A stretch of 51,442 nucleotides of DNA from Bog-564 sp035509915 (GTDB lineage: Bacteria; Actinomycetota; Acidimicrobiia; Acidimicrobiales; UBA8190): contig DATKIB010000179.1 of the NCBI GenBank assembly GCA_035509915.1, forward strand, positions 1 to 51,442, given 5' to 3'. Below, in pieces: positions 7,868-16,143 of this stretch (positions are counted from its first letter, which is position 1; every line of letters begins with the position of its first letter). The notes under the pieces were generated by a model. That model was not told where the DNA came from. It saw nothing but the letters and a program-made list of their open reading frames with translations, and did no database searches. A program made the translations under genes and the position numbers.

Positions 7868-8973
7868 GAGGTCCCGAGGATGAGGTCCGCCAGCCGGCGG
7901 CGCTCGAAGCCCTGGGCCCCGAACAGGAGGTCGTCCTGCTTCGCCCTGCGGTAGAGCAGGTGGCAGTCCACGTCCCAGGTGAAGCCCAACCCCCCGTGGA
8001 CCTGGATCGATTCGGCCGTCACCTGGTCGGCGGCCTCTGCCACGTATCCCTTGCACATCGCAGCGGCCCTCTCGCGGCCGGGGTCCTCGGCGTCCGAGGC
8101 CCACGCGGCGAAATGGGTCCCGACTCTCGCGAGCTCGACCCGGTGCAGCATGTCCGCGGCTTTGTGCTTTATCACCTGGAAGGTGGCGATGGGCCGGTCG
8201 AACTGAACCCTGACCTTGGCGTACTCGACTGCCAGGTCGAGCGCGCGTTCGCAGGTGCCGACGAGCTCCGCGCACAGCGCCACGTTGACGTCGTCGAGGA
8301 TCCGCCGCCAGATCTCGCTCTGGTCCCCCGGCGGCCCGACGCGCCTGGCGCTGCGCCCGTCGAGGACCACGCGCGCCACCTTGCGGGTGACGTCCAGCGC
8401 GGGGACCGCCTCACCCGCAGGCTCCTCCAGGAGGAATGTGGCGAGGCCGCCCGACCCGCCGGTCTCGGCGGCCACGACGAGTGCCCAGTCGGCGGAGGCA
8501 CCGTCGAGCACGACCGGCTTGGCCCCCTCGAGCACCCAGCCGTCCCCCGGCCCTTCGCGCTCGGCCGAGGCGCGCACCGAGGCCAGGGGATCGCCGTGGC
8601 CGGGCTCCTCCAGGGCCACGGTGCCGCGGCGGCGGCCTGCGGCCAGGTCCTCGAGCAGCTCGCCGGCGCCCAGACGCACCGCTGCCAGGGTCGCTGCCAC
8701 CGCCGAGGAGGCGAAGGGCCCCGGGAAAGGCAGTTTGCCCAGCTCCTCCTGGAGCACCACGAGGTCCACGAGCCCGAGCCCGAGCCCGCCGGCTTCCTCG
8801 GGGACCACGACCCCGAGCCAGCCCAGCTCGGCCATCTTCGACCAGAGCTGCGAGGTGACTCCCACGGGGTCTTCGATCATCTCGCGCACGTATGCGGGAG
8901 GCGCCTCGGCCGCGAGCGTGGTGCGCACCGCCGCGCGGAAGTCCTCCTGCTCGGCCGAGAAGGTGAAGTCCAC
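7864..8973 (-). CDS. Acyl-CoA dehydrogenase, short two-subunit-type (FadE-like)
   Basis: The protein is 369 residues (start GTG 8973, giving MDFTFSAEQEDFR). The long upstream extension of the frame is Arg/His-rich and antisense-like, so I discarded it. The N-terminal helical domain (GWLGVVVPEEAGGLGLG) and the C-terminal VQFDRPIATFQVIKHKAADM and HGGLGFTWDVDCHLLYRR are diagnostic of the ACAD fold. The usual IVD-type Glu position is not occupied, and TWD replaces the TWE common in this subgroup. Actinobacterial ACADs of this length are often one subunit of an alpha2beta2 enzyme such as ChsE1-ChsE2. The partner may be one of the longer ACADs in this window. It lies downstream of the thiolase gene on the same strand. 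Confidence 0.88.
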   Translation of the reverse strand: MDFTFSAEQEDFRAAVRTTLAAEAPPAYVREMIEDPVGVTSQLWSKMAELGWLGVVVPEEAGGLGLGLVDLVVLQEELGKLPFPGPFASSAVAATLAAVRLGAGELLEDLAAGRRRGTVALEEPGHGDPLASVRASAEREGPGDGWVLEGAKPVVLDGASADWALVVAAETGGSGGLATFLLEEPAGEAVPALDVTRKVARVVLDGRSARRVGPPGDQSEIWRRILDDVNVALCAELVGTCERALDLAVEYAKVRVQFDRPIATFQVIKHKAADMLHRVELARVGTHFAAWASDAEDPGRERAAAMCKGYVAEAADQVTAESIQVHGGLGFTWDVDCHLLYRRAKQDDLLFGAQGFERRRLADLILGTS

Positions 8974-9023
8974 TTCAGCGACCCGACCGGGCGCGCGATC
9001 GAGGCACCGAGCGCCCCGGGCTT

Positions 9024-10214
9024 TCAGGCAAGGCGCTCTATGACGGTGGCGTTGGCTTGGCCGCCCCCCTCGCACATGGTCTGGAAGCCGTAGCGGCCCC
9101 CGGTCGCTCGCAGCTGGTTGAGCAGCGTGGTCATGAGCCGTACCCCGCTCGCGCCGAGAGGGTGGCCGATGGCGATCGCCCCGCCCACGGGGTTGAGCTT
9201 GTCGGGATCGGGCGAGAAGGCACGCGCCCACATGAGGGCGATTGCCGCGAACGCCTCGTTGCACTCGATTGCGTCGAAGTCGTCGACCGACATGCCGCTG
9301 CGCTCGAGGAGCATGCGCGTTGCGGGCACGGGGGCCGATAGCACTATGGCGGCGTCCTCCGCTGCGACGGCGAACGCATGAAAGCGCGCCAGCACCGGCA
9401 GGCCCAGACGCTCGGCGACCGATCGCTCCGCCACGAGCATGGCGGCAGCCCCGTCGGTCATCTGAGAGGAGTTGCCCGCAGTGATGTCGGGGGCGGTCTC
9501 GGGCTCGAACGACTGCGCCGGTGGAAGCGCGGCGAGCTTCTCCATAGTGGTGTCGCGCCTGATGCCCTCGTCGACCTCGAGCATCTCACCCGTGAGCTCA
9601 CCCTCGGAGTCGCGGATCGGCACCGGAAGGATCTCGTGCGAGAAATGCCCCGAGTCGGTGGCGGCCGCGGCGCGTCGGTGGCTCTCGAGCGCGTATACGT
9701 CCATGTCCTCGCGCGAGATCTTCCACTGCTCAGCGAGCACCTGCGCGACGCGGAACTGCATCCAGAGACGGCCGTCGATCACGTCGAGGAAGGACCTAGG
9801 AAATGGCCCCGTGCCGCCCCTGGCGTTCGACGCGAGCGGGACCCGGCTCATCGACTCGACCCCGCAGGCGACGGCCAGGTCGTAGTGGCCGGCCACCACC
9901 CCGGCCGCCGCAAAATGGACCGCCTGCTGCGAGGACCCGCATTGGCGATCGACCGTCGTCGCGGGGACGGACTGGGGAAGCCCAGCCGCCACCCAGGCGT
10001 TGCGGGCGACGTTGGTGGACTGCTCGCCCACCTGGGAGACACACCCGCCGATCACGTCCGACACGCGGGCCGGATCGACCCCCGTGCGCTCGACGAGCGC
10101 CTTCAAGGCGAAGGCGAGGAGGTCGGCCGGGTGCCAGCCGGCGAGGGCCCCACCGCGCTTGCCGAACGCCGTGCGGACAGTGTCCACGATCACCGCTTCT
10201 CTAGCTACTGCCAT
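9024..10214 (-). CDS. Acetyl-CoA acyltransferase (FadA-type thiolase)
   Basis: The 396-residue protein has the full thiolase active site: Cys92 in DRQCGSS (acyl carrier), CNEAFA, His351 in GGAIAIGHPLGASG and Cys381 in MCEGGGQAN. It should cleave 3-ketoacyl-CoA thiolytically, the last step of a beta-oxidation round, in the cytoplasm. It lies 50 bp upstream of the small ACAD on the same strand, probably in one transcript, and is divergent from the ACAD at 10310. A palindrome in the shared promoter region (10251-10266) overlaps its candidate -35 and suggests repression by a ligand-responsive regulator. Confidence 0.95.
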   Translation of the reverse strand: MAVAREAVIVDTVRTAFGKRGGALAGWHPADLLAFALKALVERTGVDPARVSDVIGGCVSQVGEQSTNVARNAWVAAGLPQSVPATTVDRQCGSSQQAVHFAAAGVVAGHYDLAVACGVESMSRVPLASNARGGTGPFPRSFLDVIDGRLWMQFRVAQVLAEQWKISREDMDVYALESHRRAAAATDSGHFSHEILPVPIRDSEGELTGEMLEVDEGIRRDTTMEKLAALPPAQSFEPETAPDITAGNSSQMTDGAAAMLVAERSVAERLGLPVLARFHAFAVAAEDAAIVLSAPVPATRMLLERSGMSVDDFDAIECNEAFAAIALMWARAFSPDPDKLNPVGGAIAIGHPLGASGVRLMTTLLNQLRATGGRYGFQTMCEGGGQANATVIERLA

Positions 10215-10250
10215 GTCAGATGAGACCCTCCGGCCTTCGTGTTATTTTTG

Positions 10251-10266
10251 CTGACAATGATGTCAG
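10251..10266. promoter_or_regulatory. Palindromic operator CTGACA-N4-TGTCAG
   Basis: CTGACAATGATGTCAG is a perfect 6-4-6 inverted repeat between the divergent thiolase and ACAD genes. On the minus strand its right arm reads CTGACA, a fair -35, followed after 16 bases by a weak -10 (TAACAC). A bound repressor would block the thiolase promoter. A further TGTCAG half-site lies at 10214-10219. A near-identical palindrome occurs at 22725-22740. The binding protein is unknown; a TetR-type repressor is my guess. Confidence 0.5.
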
Positions 10267-10309
10267 GTTCGTCCTTCGCCCGCCACCGCGCGCGCCCCTG
10301 GCCCGGCGG

Positions 10310-11524
10310 GTGACTGTGGAGCAGATACCCCTCTGCGACGACGAGGACCGGGCCGCCCTGCGCAAGCTCGCAAGGGACGTGGCCGAGCGAGACATCGCTC
10401 CCCACGCCGCGGGTTGGGACGAGACGGAGGAATTCGCCGGCGAGTCCCTCGAGGCCTTGAGGCGGGCCGATCTGTTCACCGTGACCGTCGGAGAGGAGTA
10501 CGGCGGGATGGGCATGGGGGACGTAGAGGCCGCGATCGTGCTCGAGGAGCTCGCACGGGTCGACGTCTCGAGCGCCATCCTCGCGCAGCTCGTGTTCAAC
10601 GGGCCGCCTCGGGCGATCGAGCACCTGGGCAACGAGCGGCTTCGACGCACCTGGTTGCCCCAGGCCGCGGCCGGCGAGCTGTTCTGCATAGGCATCACCG
10701 AGCCCGACGCGGGGTCCGCCGCCACTTCCATGCGTGCACATCTGGTTCCCGAAGGCGACGGATGGCGGCTCGAGGCGTACAAGAACTACGTCACCGGTGG
10801 GCACAAGGCCGTGGCTTGCCTCGTGTGGTGCCGATTCCCCGGTAGCGAGGCCGGCACAGGCAAGGGGATCGGTGCGGTGGTGGTCGACCTGTCGAAGCCG
10901 GGTGTGAGCGTGGCGGGCACCCACCGCAAGATGGGCCTTCGCGGCTGCACCGAGGCCGAGCTCGCCTTCGACGGGGTGCGCATCGACCCCGAGGACGTCC
11001 TCGTCGCCGGCGACCCTGCCGACAACAGCGGACTGAAGACCCTCCTCGCCCACATCAACCACGAGCGCTGCGGCAACGCGGCAATGTGCGTGGGAGCCGC
11101 CCAGGGCGCGCTCGAGTACGCCATCGAGTACATGCAGTCGCGCAAAGTCGGGTCGCGCACCCTGGCGGAGCTTCAAGGCCTCCAGTGGAAGATCGCCGAC
11201 ATGTCGGTGGAGCTCGAAGGCGCGCGTCTTCTGCTCCAGCGGGCTCTCGTGCTCGCTCGTGTCGGCGGTACTCCTCCGGCGCTCGAGTCCGCGATGGCAA
11301 AGATCGCCTGCAACCTCGCTGCCAAGAAGGTGTGCGACGAGGCGATCCAGCTTCTAGGGGGCTACGGCTACTCGCGCGAGTACCCCGTCGAGCGCGCGTA
11401 TCGCGACGTCCGGGGCCTGTGCATAGGTGCGGGGACCGTGGAGGTCCAGCGCAACTTCGTCGGCACCTCGCTCCTCTCGGGACGCAACCCGTCCGGGGAC
11501 CACTGGAAGGCGTCGGGTCGTTGA
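10310..11524 (+). CDS. Acyl-CoA dehydrogenase (SCAD/MCAD-like)
   Basis: This is a 404-residue protein if started at the GTG at 10310 (MTVEQIPLCDDEDR). The frame opens earlier (10220), but those residues run through the operator region and look non-coding. Conserved ACAD elements include GITEPDAGSAATSM, MGLRGCTEAELAF and QLLGGYGYSREYPVERAYRD, where Glu357 occupies the catalytic-base position of SCAD/MCAD. Unlike the other ACADs here it resembles a homotetrameric enzyme, introducing the alpha,beta double bond with electron transfer flavoprotein as acceptor. The next gene's TTG overlaps its stop codon, so the downstream HMG-CoA-synthase-like protein may be translationally coupled. Confidence 0.93.
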   Translation: MTVEQIPLCDDEDRAALRKLARDVAERDIAPHAAGWDETEEFAGESLEALRRADLFTVTVGEEYGGMGMGDVEAAIVLEELARVDVSSAILAQLVFNGPPRAIEHLGNERLRRTWLPQAAAGELFCIGITEPDAGSAATSMRAHLVPEGDGWRLEAYKNYVTGGHKAVACLVWCRFPGSEAGTGKGIGAVVVDLSKPGVSVAGTHRKMGLRGCTEAELAFDGVRIDPEDVLVAGDPADNSGLKTLLAHINHERCGNAAMCVGAAQGALEYAIEYMQSRKVGSRTLAELQGLQWKIADMSVELEGARLLLQRALVLARVGGTPPALESAMAKIACNLAAKKVCDEAIQLLGGYGYSREYPVERAYRDVRGLCIGAGTVEVQRNFVGTSLLSGRNPSGDHWKASGR

Positions 11525-12993
11525 GCGGGGTTCAGCGCGTGTCGGTGCTCGCGGCCGGAGTGGCCGCCCCGGCTCTTCGGCTGCCGGCGGCAGAGGTGGC
11601 AGCCGCCTGGGGGGGCGGGGCGAGGGGCTCTCTGGGAATCTGTGACTCCGACGAGGACACGCTCACCCTCGCCTGGCAGGCCGCGACCGAAGCGATCGGT
11701 GCCGCGGGAGTGTCGCCGGACCAGATATCGGGTCTCTGGTGGGGCACGACGAGGCCCCCGTTCGCCGAGGGGCCGAGCCTCTCCTTCCTGGCCGCGGCCC
11801 TCGGGCTCCGTGCGGACGTGGAGGGAGCGCTGCTCGCCGGCTCGCCCCACTCGGGGATGGAAGCGCTCTTCGCTGCATGGGACGCCCTCGCCTCTTCCCA
11901 CGCCACTCTGGCGCTCGTGGTCACCTCCGACGCGCTGCTCCCGGGGCTCGGAACCGCCGGTGAGACCACCACCGGCGCCGGGGCGGCCGCCCTGCTGCTC
12001 GGCCGCGACACGGGCCTGGCCCGGGCGAGCCTGGTGGCGCGCGCCACGCGCTCGGCGCCCGTCGTCGACCGCTACCGGGCCGACGGGGACAGCGCCACCG
12101 GGGACGTCTACGACGGTCGGCTGTTTCGCGAGGAGGTCTACCTGCCCCTCATGACCGAGGTCGCCCGAGCGGTCGGCGCGCCCGGGGCGTGGGCGGTATC
12201 GGACCCCGACGGGAAGCTTTCCGGGGCCCTCGCCAAGCGGCTCGGTGCCCCGCTGGTCTCGTCCCGGGTGCAGAGCGTGCTGGGTGACACGGGCGCTGCC
12301 GCCTCCCTGCTCGACCTGATCCACGCGACCTCTGGTGACGGCGACGCGCCGGGCCTGCTCGGCTTCATCGGCTACGGGGGCGGACGCGCGAGCGCCGTGA
12401 GCGTCGAGGTGACCGGACCGGTCCCGGGCGCGCAGGGCGTGCAGAGCATTCTCTCCGCGGGCCAGCAGGTCACCTACACCAAGGCGCTGCGGGCCAGGGG
12501 CCAGCTCGAGGCGATGGCCGACCCGATCCCGATGGGACTCCCGCCTGCGGGGGCCGCCTTCGCCCGAGGCAACCTCGAGATGCTCCTGTTCGAAGGGGCG
12601 CGCTGCGCGGACTGCGGCGCCATCTCCACTCCACCCTCGGTGCATCCCGCCTGCATCGCTTGCGGCGGTACGAAGCTCGAGACCGTGAAGCTCTCGCGCA
12701 AGGGCACGGTCGTCACCTTCGTCGTCAACCAGACCATGCCCCCGCCGTTCGCAGCGCCGCTCCCGCTCGTGGTCATCGACCTCGCCGACGGGGCGCGGAT
12801 AATGGTGCAGGGGACTCCGGCGGACGCCGAGCTCCTCGCGGTGGGCGACTCCGTGTGGCTGTCGCTTCGCAGGTACGCGCTGGAGCGAGGCATACCGGTG
12901 TACGGGTACAAGGCGCGGCGCTTTGTCCAAGTGCCGGCGCCGCAAGGGCCGGGCGAGACCGTCGCGCCGGTGAGCGCGGGAGGACCGACATGA
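11521..12993 (+). CDS. HMG-CoA-synthase-like protein fused to a DUF35 (OB-fold/Zn-ribbon) domain
   Basis: Residues 1-300 have the thiolase-superfamily fold of archaeal-type HMG-CoA synthase (DEDTLTLAWQAA, GAGAAALLLG, LGDTGAAASLLDL, GYGGG). Residues 330-480 form DUF35, with a rubredoxin-like knuckle Cys362/365/378/381 and an OB-fold. Where HMG-CoA synthases carry the acyl-accepting Cys this protein reads GSPHSGMEAL (about 107-116); where they have the HQPNGK His it reads SDPDGK (227-232). The canonical catalytic Cys and His thus appear lost. In archaea, thiolase, HMG-CoA synthase and DUF35 form one channelling complex; here two parts are fused and the thiolase gene overlaps the stop (ATGA). 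I used the TTG at 11521, coupled to the ACAD stop; GTG 11539 is possible. The reaction is unknown. Confidence 0.88.
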   Translation: MSGVQRVSVLAAGVAAPALRLPAAEVAAAWGGGARGSLGICDSDEDTLTLAWQAATEAIGAAGVSPDQISGLWWGTTRPPFAEGPSLSFLAAALGLRADVEGALLAGSPHSGMEALFAAWDALASSHATLALVVTSDALLPGLGTAGETTTGAGAAALLLGRDTGLARASLVARATRSAPVVDRYRADGDSATGDVYDGRLFREEVYLPLMTEVARAVGAPGAWAVSDPDGKLSGALAKRLGAPLVSSRVQSVLGDTGAAASLLDLIHATSGDGDAPGLLGFIGYGGGRASAVSVEVTGPVPGAQGVQSILSAGQQVTYTKALRARGQLEAMADPIPMGLPPAGAAFARGNLEMLLFEGARCADCGAISTPPSVHPACIACGGTKLETVKLSRKGTVVTFVVNQTMPPPFAAPLPLVVIDLADGARIMVQGTPADAELLAVGDSVWLSLRRYALERGIPVYGYKARRFVQVPAPQGPGETVAPVSAGGPT

Positions 12994-14168
12994 GCTGGAA
13001 CAAGGTCGCAGTGGTCGGAGCGGGCCTCATCCCCTTCGGGGAGCTGTTCGAGCAGGGCTACGAGCAGATGGCCGCCGGGGCCTTCGCGGCGGCGACTGCG
13101 AGCGTCGACCACGGCTTCGACCCGCACTCGATCGACGCCGTGATAGTCGCGACCCAGCGCGGGTCGCTGTGGGGGCAGGAGGGCATCGGCGGCAACACCG
13201 TCCCGAGCGCGCTCGGACTTTCGGGCGTCGCCTGCACCCGTGTGGAGAACGCATGTCCCTCGGGCTCCGATGCCTTCCGGATCGGAGCGATGGCGGTGGC
13301 GAGCGGGGTGCACGACGTCGTTCTCGTGATCGGTGTCGAGAAGATGCGCGACAAGTCCACGGCCGAGGGTCTGCTGGCACGTGCCGCAGCGGGACATCCC
13401 ATCTACAACAGGGGTGAGACCGCACCGGTGCTGTTCGCACCCTTCGCGACCCGCCATATGCACGAGTTCGGGACGACCCCCGAGATGCTCGCCTCCGTGG
13501 CGGTCAAGAACCACCACAACGGTTGCCTCGACGAGTACGCGCACTTCCGCAACGAGGTCACGATCGAACAGGTGCTCGCCTCTCCTTTCGTGTGCAGCCC
13601 GCTTCGCCTCCTCGACTGCTGCCCCCAGACCGACGGGGCGGCGGCGCTGATCCTCACAAGCGCGGAGCGAGCCCGTGAGCTCACGGACAAGCCGGTGTAC
13701 GTGGCGGGTTTCGGGGTCGCGACCGACCACCCGTACCTGCACGAGAAGTCGAGCTTCGTCTCGCTGCCGGCCACACAGCTCGCGTCGAGCCGCGCCTACG
13801 CGATGGCGGGGGTCGGTCCCTCAGACATCGACGTCGCAGAGGTGCACGACTGCTTCACGATCACCGAGATACTCGACATCGAGGACCTCGGCTTCGTCGA
13901 GAAGGGCAAGGGGGGACCTGCCTCGCTCGAGGGGGACACGGCGCTCGACGGCCGCATACCGGTCAACCCTTCGGGGGGCCTGCTCGCAAAGGGTCACCCC
14001 ATCGGGGCGACCGGTGTCGCGCAGCTCACCGAGTGCTACTGGCAGCTGCGCGAGGAGGCCGGCGGCCGCCAGGTGGCCATCCGCAACGGCTTCGCGCTCC
14101 AGCACAACGTCGGCGGACGCGGCTCGGGCGTGTCGGTCGTGAACGTGCTCACACGCAATCCCAGCTGA
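12990..14168 (+). CDS. SCP2-type thiolase
   Basis: The 392-residue thiolase-fold protein has Cys89 (NACPSGSDAF), His286-Asp-Cys288 (VHDCFTITE), His336 (LLAKGHPIGATG) and the C-terminal LQHNVGGRGSG of the SCP-x/lipid-transfer thiolases. All expected catalytic residues are present. Such enzymes cleave or condense branched and steroid-side-chain 3-ketoacyl-CoAs, and relatives such as Ltp2 act as retro-aldolases in complex with DUF35 proteins. The ATG overlaps the stop of the HMG-CoA-synthase-like/DUF35 fusion (ATGA), which strongly suggests a stoichiometric complex. The exact substrate is not evident. Confidence 0.94.
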   Translation: MSWNKVAVVGAGLIPFGELFEQGYEQMAAGAFAAATASVDHGFDPHSIDAVIVATQRGSLWGQEGIGGNTVPSALGLSGVACTRVENACPSGSDAFRIGAMAVASGVHDVVLVIGVEKMRDKSTAEGLLARAAAGHPIYNRGETAPVLFAPFATRHMHEFGTTPEMLASVAVKNHHNGCLDEYAHFRNEVTIEQVLASPFVCSPLRLLDCCPQTDGAAALILTSAERARELTDKPVYVAGFGVATDHPYLHEKSSFVSLPATQLASSRAYAMAGVGPSDIDVAEVHDCFTITEILDIEDLGFVEKGKGGPASLEGDTALDGRIPVNPSGGLLAKGHPIGATGVAQLTECYWQLREEAGGRQVAIRNGFALQHNVGGRGSGVSVVNVLTRNPS

Positions 14169-14484
14169 GCGACGCAGCCCGAAGGTTGGGCGTCAGTTGA
14201 CCAAACGCGGGACCAAGGTCCCTGTTGCGCGGCGCGACCGAGCCGTAGGTTGTCTATGTACTCTCGCAGGGTGGTGAACACATGCTGACTCGCGCGTTGA
14301 GCTGTCGTGGGGCTCTCACGGTCCACAAGGATCTTTCCGTCGACTGCACAGAGCACAACTGCCTCAGGAGCCGAAGCTCCGAGAACGCTCTGGCCACGCA
14401 CTCGTGCATCGTGGTCTGTCGCGACCGCGAATGCGCTCACTGCGGCGCTCACTCCGAGTCACGAGGATTCCCGGGCGGCTCGCG
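14169..14484. other. 316-bp convergent intergenic region of lower GC
   Basis: This region between two convergent genes is visibly less GC-rich than its surroundings. It holds a palindrome GGGACC-AA-GGTCCC at 14209-14222. A Cys-rich 68-codon frame (plus, 14282-14488) and a minus frame starting at 14452 exist, but neither has the codon bias of the neighbours. The minus frame runs deep into the thiolase gene. I recognise neither. It could be a decayed insertion. Confidence 0.45.
14209..14222. promoter_or_regulatory. GGGACC-AA-GGTCCC palindrome, DosR-box-like
   Basis: This is a perfect 6-2-6 inverted repeat. It resembles the DosR/DevR dormancy-response box of mycobacteria (GGGAC-type arms, from memory). 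It lies between convergent genes, about 60 bp before a possible 68-codon Cys-rich frame preceded by GGTGGTG. There is no proof that it controls anything. Confidence 0.25.
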
Positions 14485-15396
14485 CTAGGCCCCGGCTTCT
14501 TTGTCGTCCTTCTTCTTGCCCAGCAGCGGGTGGGCGGGCATGCCGACGGGCTGGAGGTGCTGGCCCAGCACCTCGTGGAAGTGCTCGGCCACCTCCGAAG
14601 GAGTCCATCCCCCGTCGCGCCACATCGCCGCCACTTGTCGCGGGGTCTGGAAGATCGTGTACGCGAAGCCGGTACGTCCGAGCACCTGCCCGTTGACGAA
14701 GCCCGCCTGCTCGGAGGCCAAGAAAGCCACCAGAGGAGCGTTCAATGCGGGGTCCTGGCCGGGCGGCGGCTCGTCGCCCTGGAAGAGGTTCTCGGTCATC
14801 CGGGTGAAACCTGCCGGCGCAAAGGCGTTCACGGTGATGCCGTAGCGGCCGAGCTCGAGCGCCCACACGAACGTCATCCCCATGATCGCAGCCTTGGCGG
14901 CGCCGTAGTTGGTCTGACCGAAGTTCCCGCGCAGCCCCGCGGAGGACGTGATGTTGACGATGCGCCCGTAGCCGTTCTCGCGCATGTGAGCCGCAGCGTG
15001 CCGCGTGCAGTTGAACGTCCCCTTCTGGTGCACAGCTATCACCGCGTCGTAGTCCTCCTCCGACATCTTGAGAAGGGAGCGGTCGCGCACGATGCCAGCG
15101 TTGTTGACGAGGATGTCGACGGAGCCGAAGGTCTCCACCGCCTGGGCGACGATCCGGCCCGCCGAGTCGAATTCACTCACCGACTCGCCGTTCGCGACAG
15201 CCTTTCCCCCCGCCTCGGCTATGAGCCGGCAGGTCTCCTGCGCGGGGCCCTCGGCCGCGTCGGTACCCGCCAGGGTGACCCCGAGGTCGTTAACGACCAC
15301 CGCCGCTCCCTCCGACGCAAGGCACAGCGCTATGTCACGACCGATGCCGCGCCCCGCTCCTGTCACCACAGCCACCCGTCCGTCGAGCATTCCCAT
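14485..15396 (-). CDS. SDR, 3-hydroxyacyl-CoA-dehydrogenase-like (MFE-2 type)
   Basis: The 303-residue SDR has TGAGRGIG at 12-19, VNDLG at 35-39 (NAD specificity and the hallmark of peroxisomal multifunctional enzyme type 2), NNAG at 98-101, Ser151, Tyr164 and Lys168. The C-terminal extension beyond 250 residues (GWTPSEVAEHFHEV) is also typical of that subgroup. The likely reaction is oxidation of a 3-hydroxyacyl-CoA to the 3-ketoacyl-CoA before thiolysis. It is the last gene of the leftward Liv transport operon, 6 bp after livF, so the imported compound is probably degraded through it. Confidence 0.92.
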   Translation of the reverse strand: MGMLDGRVAVVTGAGRGIGRDIALCLASEGAAVVVNDLGVTLAGTDAAEGPAQETCRLIAEAGGKAVANGESVSEFDSAGRIVAQAVETFGSVDILVNNAGIVRDRSLLKMSEEDYDAVIAVHQKGTFNCTRHAAAHMRENGYGRIVNITSSAGLRGNFGQTNYGAAKAAIMGMTFVWALELGRYGITVNAFAPAGFTRMTENLFQGDEPPPGQDPALNAPLVAFLASEQAGFVNGQVLGRTGFAYTIFQTPRQVAAMWRDGGWTPSEVAEHFHEVLGQHLQPVGMPAHPLLGKKKDDKEAGA

Positions 15397-15402
15397 CAGC
15401 TG

Positions 15403-16143
15403 TCAGCTCCTCTCGCTCGCCTTCGCCACCCCAGTCCCGAACAGCTGCTCCATGGCCGCGGCCGCCTGCTGCGAGGGACCGCTCCAGGCTACGACCCCGT
15501 GGGCGAGGAGCACGGCGGTGTCGGCGATCGAAAGCGCCCGGTCGATCTGCTGCTCGACCACGAGCAGGGCTGTTCCCGCATCCCGGATCGCAACCAGCTG
15601 CTCGTAGACGTTGTCGATCACCGCGGGGGCCAACCCGAGCGACAACTCGTCCACCACGAGGAGCTTCGGCGGCATCGCCAGCACCTTGGCGAGGGACAAG
15701 ATGCGCTGCTCCCCGCCGGAGAGCGTCCCCGCCCGTTGGCTCCGCCTCTGGCGCAGGACCTCGAAGGAGTCGAATGCACGTTGGATGGCTGCGGTCGGGT
15801 CCTCGGATCCCGGTTTGTGGCGGAACGCCAGCTTGAGGTTCTCCTCGACGGTGAGCGACGAGAAGATGCCCCGGCCTTCGGGAACCTGTACGAGCCCGAG
15901 CCGGGCGATCTTGTGGGCGGCCAGGTGAGTGATGTCCCGACCGGCGAAGGCCACGGTGCCTTCGCTCGCAGGGAGCAGCCCGCTGATCACTCGCGCCAGC
16001 GTGGACTTCCCGGCGCCATTGGACCCGAGGAGGGCGACGATCCCGCGTTCGGGGACGGTGAGCGACACCCCGAATAGAGCGCGGTAGCTGCTGTACGAGG
16101 CGCAAACCTCGTCGACCTCCAGGAGTGGTGCCGGGTCACTCAT
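15403..16143 (-). CDS. livF: Liv-type ABC importer ATPase, LivF-like
   Basis: The protein is 246 residues, with Walker A (LGSNGAGKST), signature LSGGEQR, Walker B (LLVVDELSLGL, where Leu replaces the usual Pro after Glu) and the LivF-like VPEGRGIFSSLTVEENL segment. It powers uptake of hydrophobic amino acids, amides or small carboxylates together with LivG, LivHM and the binding protein. The ATG at 16143 shares one base with the livG stop (TGATG); a TTG three bases earlier is the alternative. The substrate is not fixed by the sequence; the neighbouring degradation genes suggest a carboxylic acid. Confidence 0.93.
   Translation of the reverse strand: MSDPAPLLEVDEVCASYSSYRALFGVSLTVPERGIVALLGSNGAGKSTLARVISGLLPASEGTVAFAGRDITHLAAHKIARLGLVQVPEGRGIFSSLTVEENLKLAFRHKPGSEDPTAAIQRAFDSFEVLRQRRSQRAGTLSGGEQRILSLAKVLAMPPKLLVVDELSLGLAPAVIDNVYEQLVAIRDAGTALLVVEQQIDRALSIADTAVLLAHGVVAWSGPSQQAAAAMEQLFGTGVAKASERS

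Noticed and set aside
14036..14452. 138-codon minus-strand frame
   Set aside because: It runs about 130 bp into the thiolase gene on the other strand, has weak codon bias and no recognisable motif. It was kept only as part of the described intergenic region.
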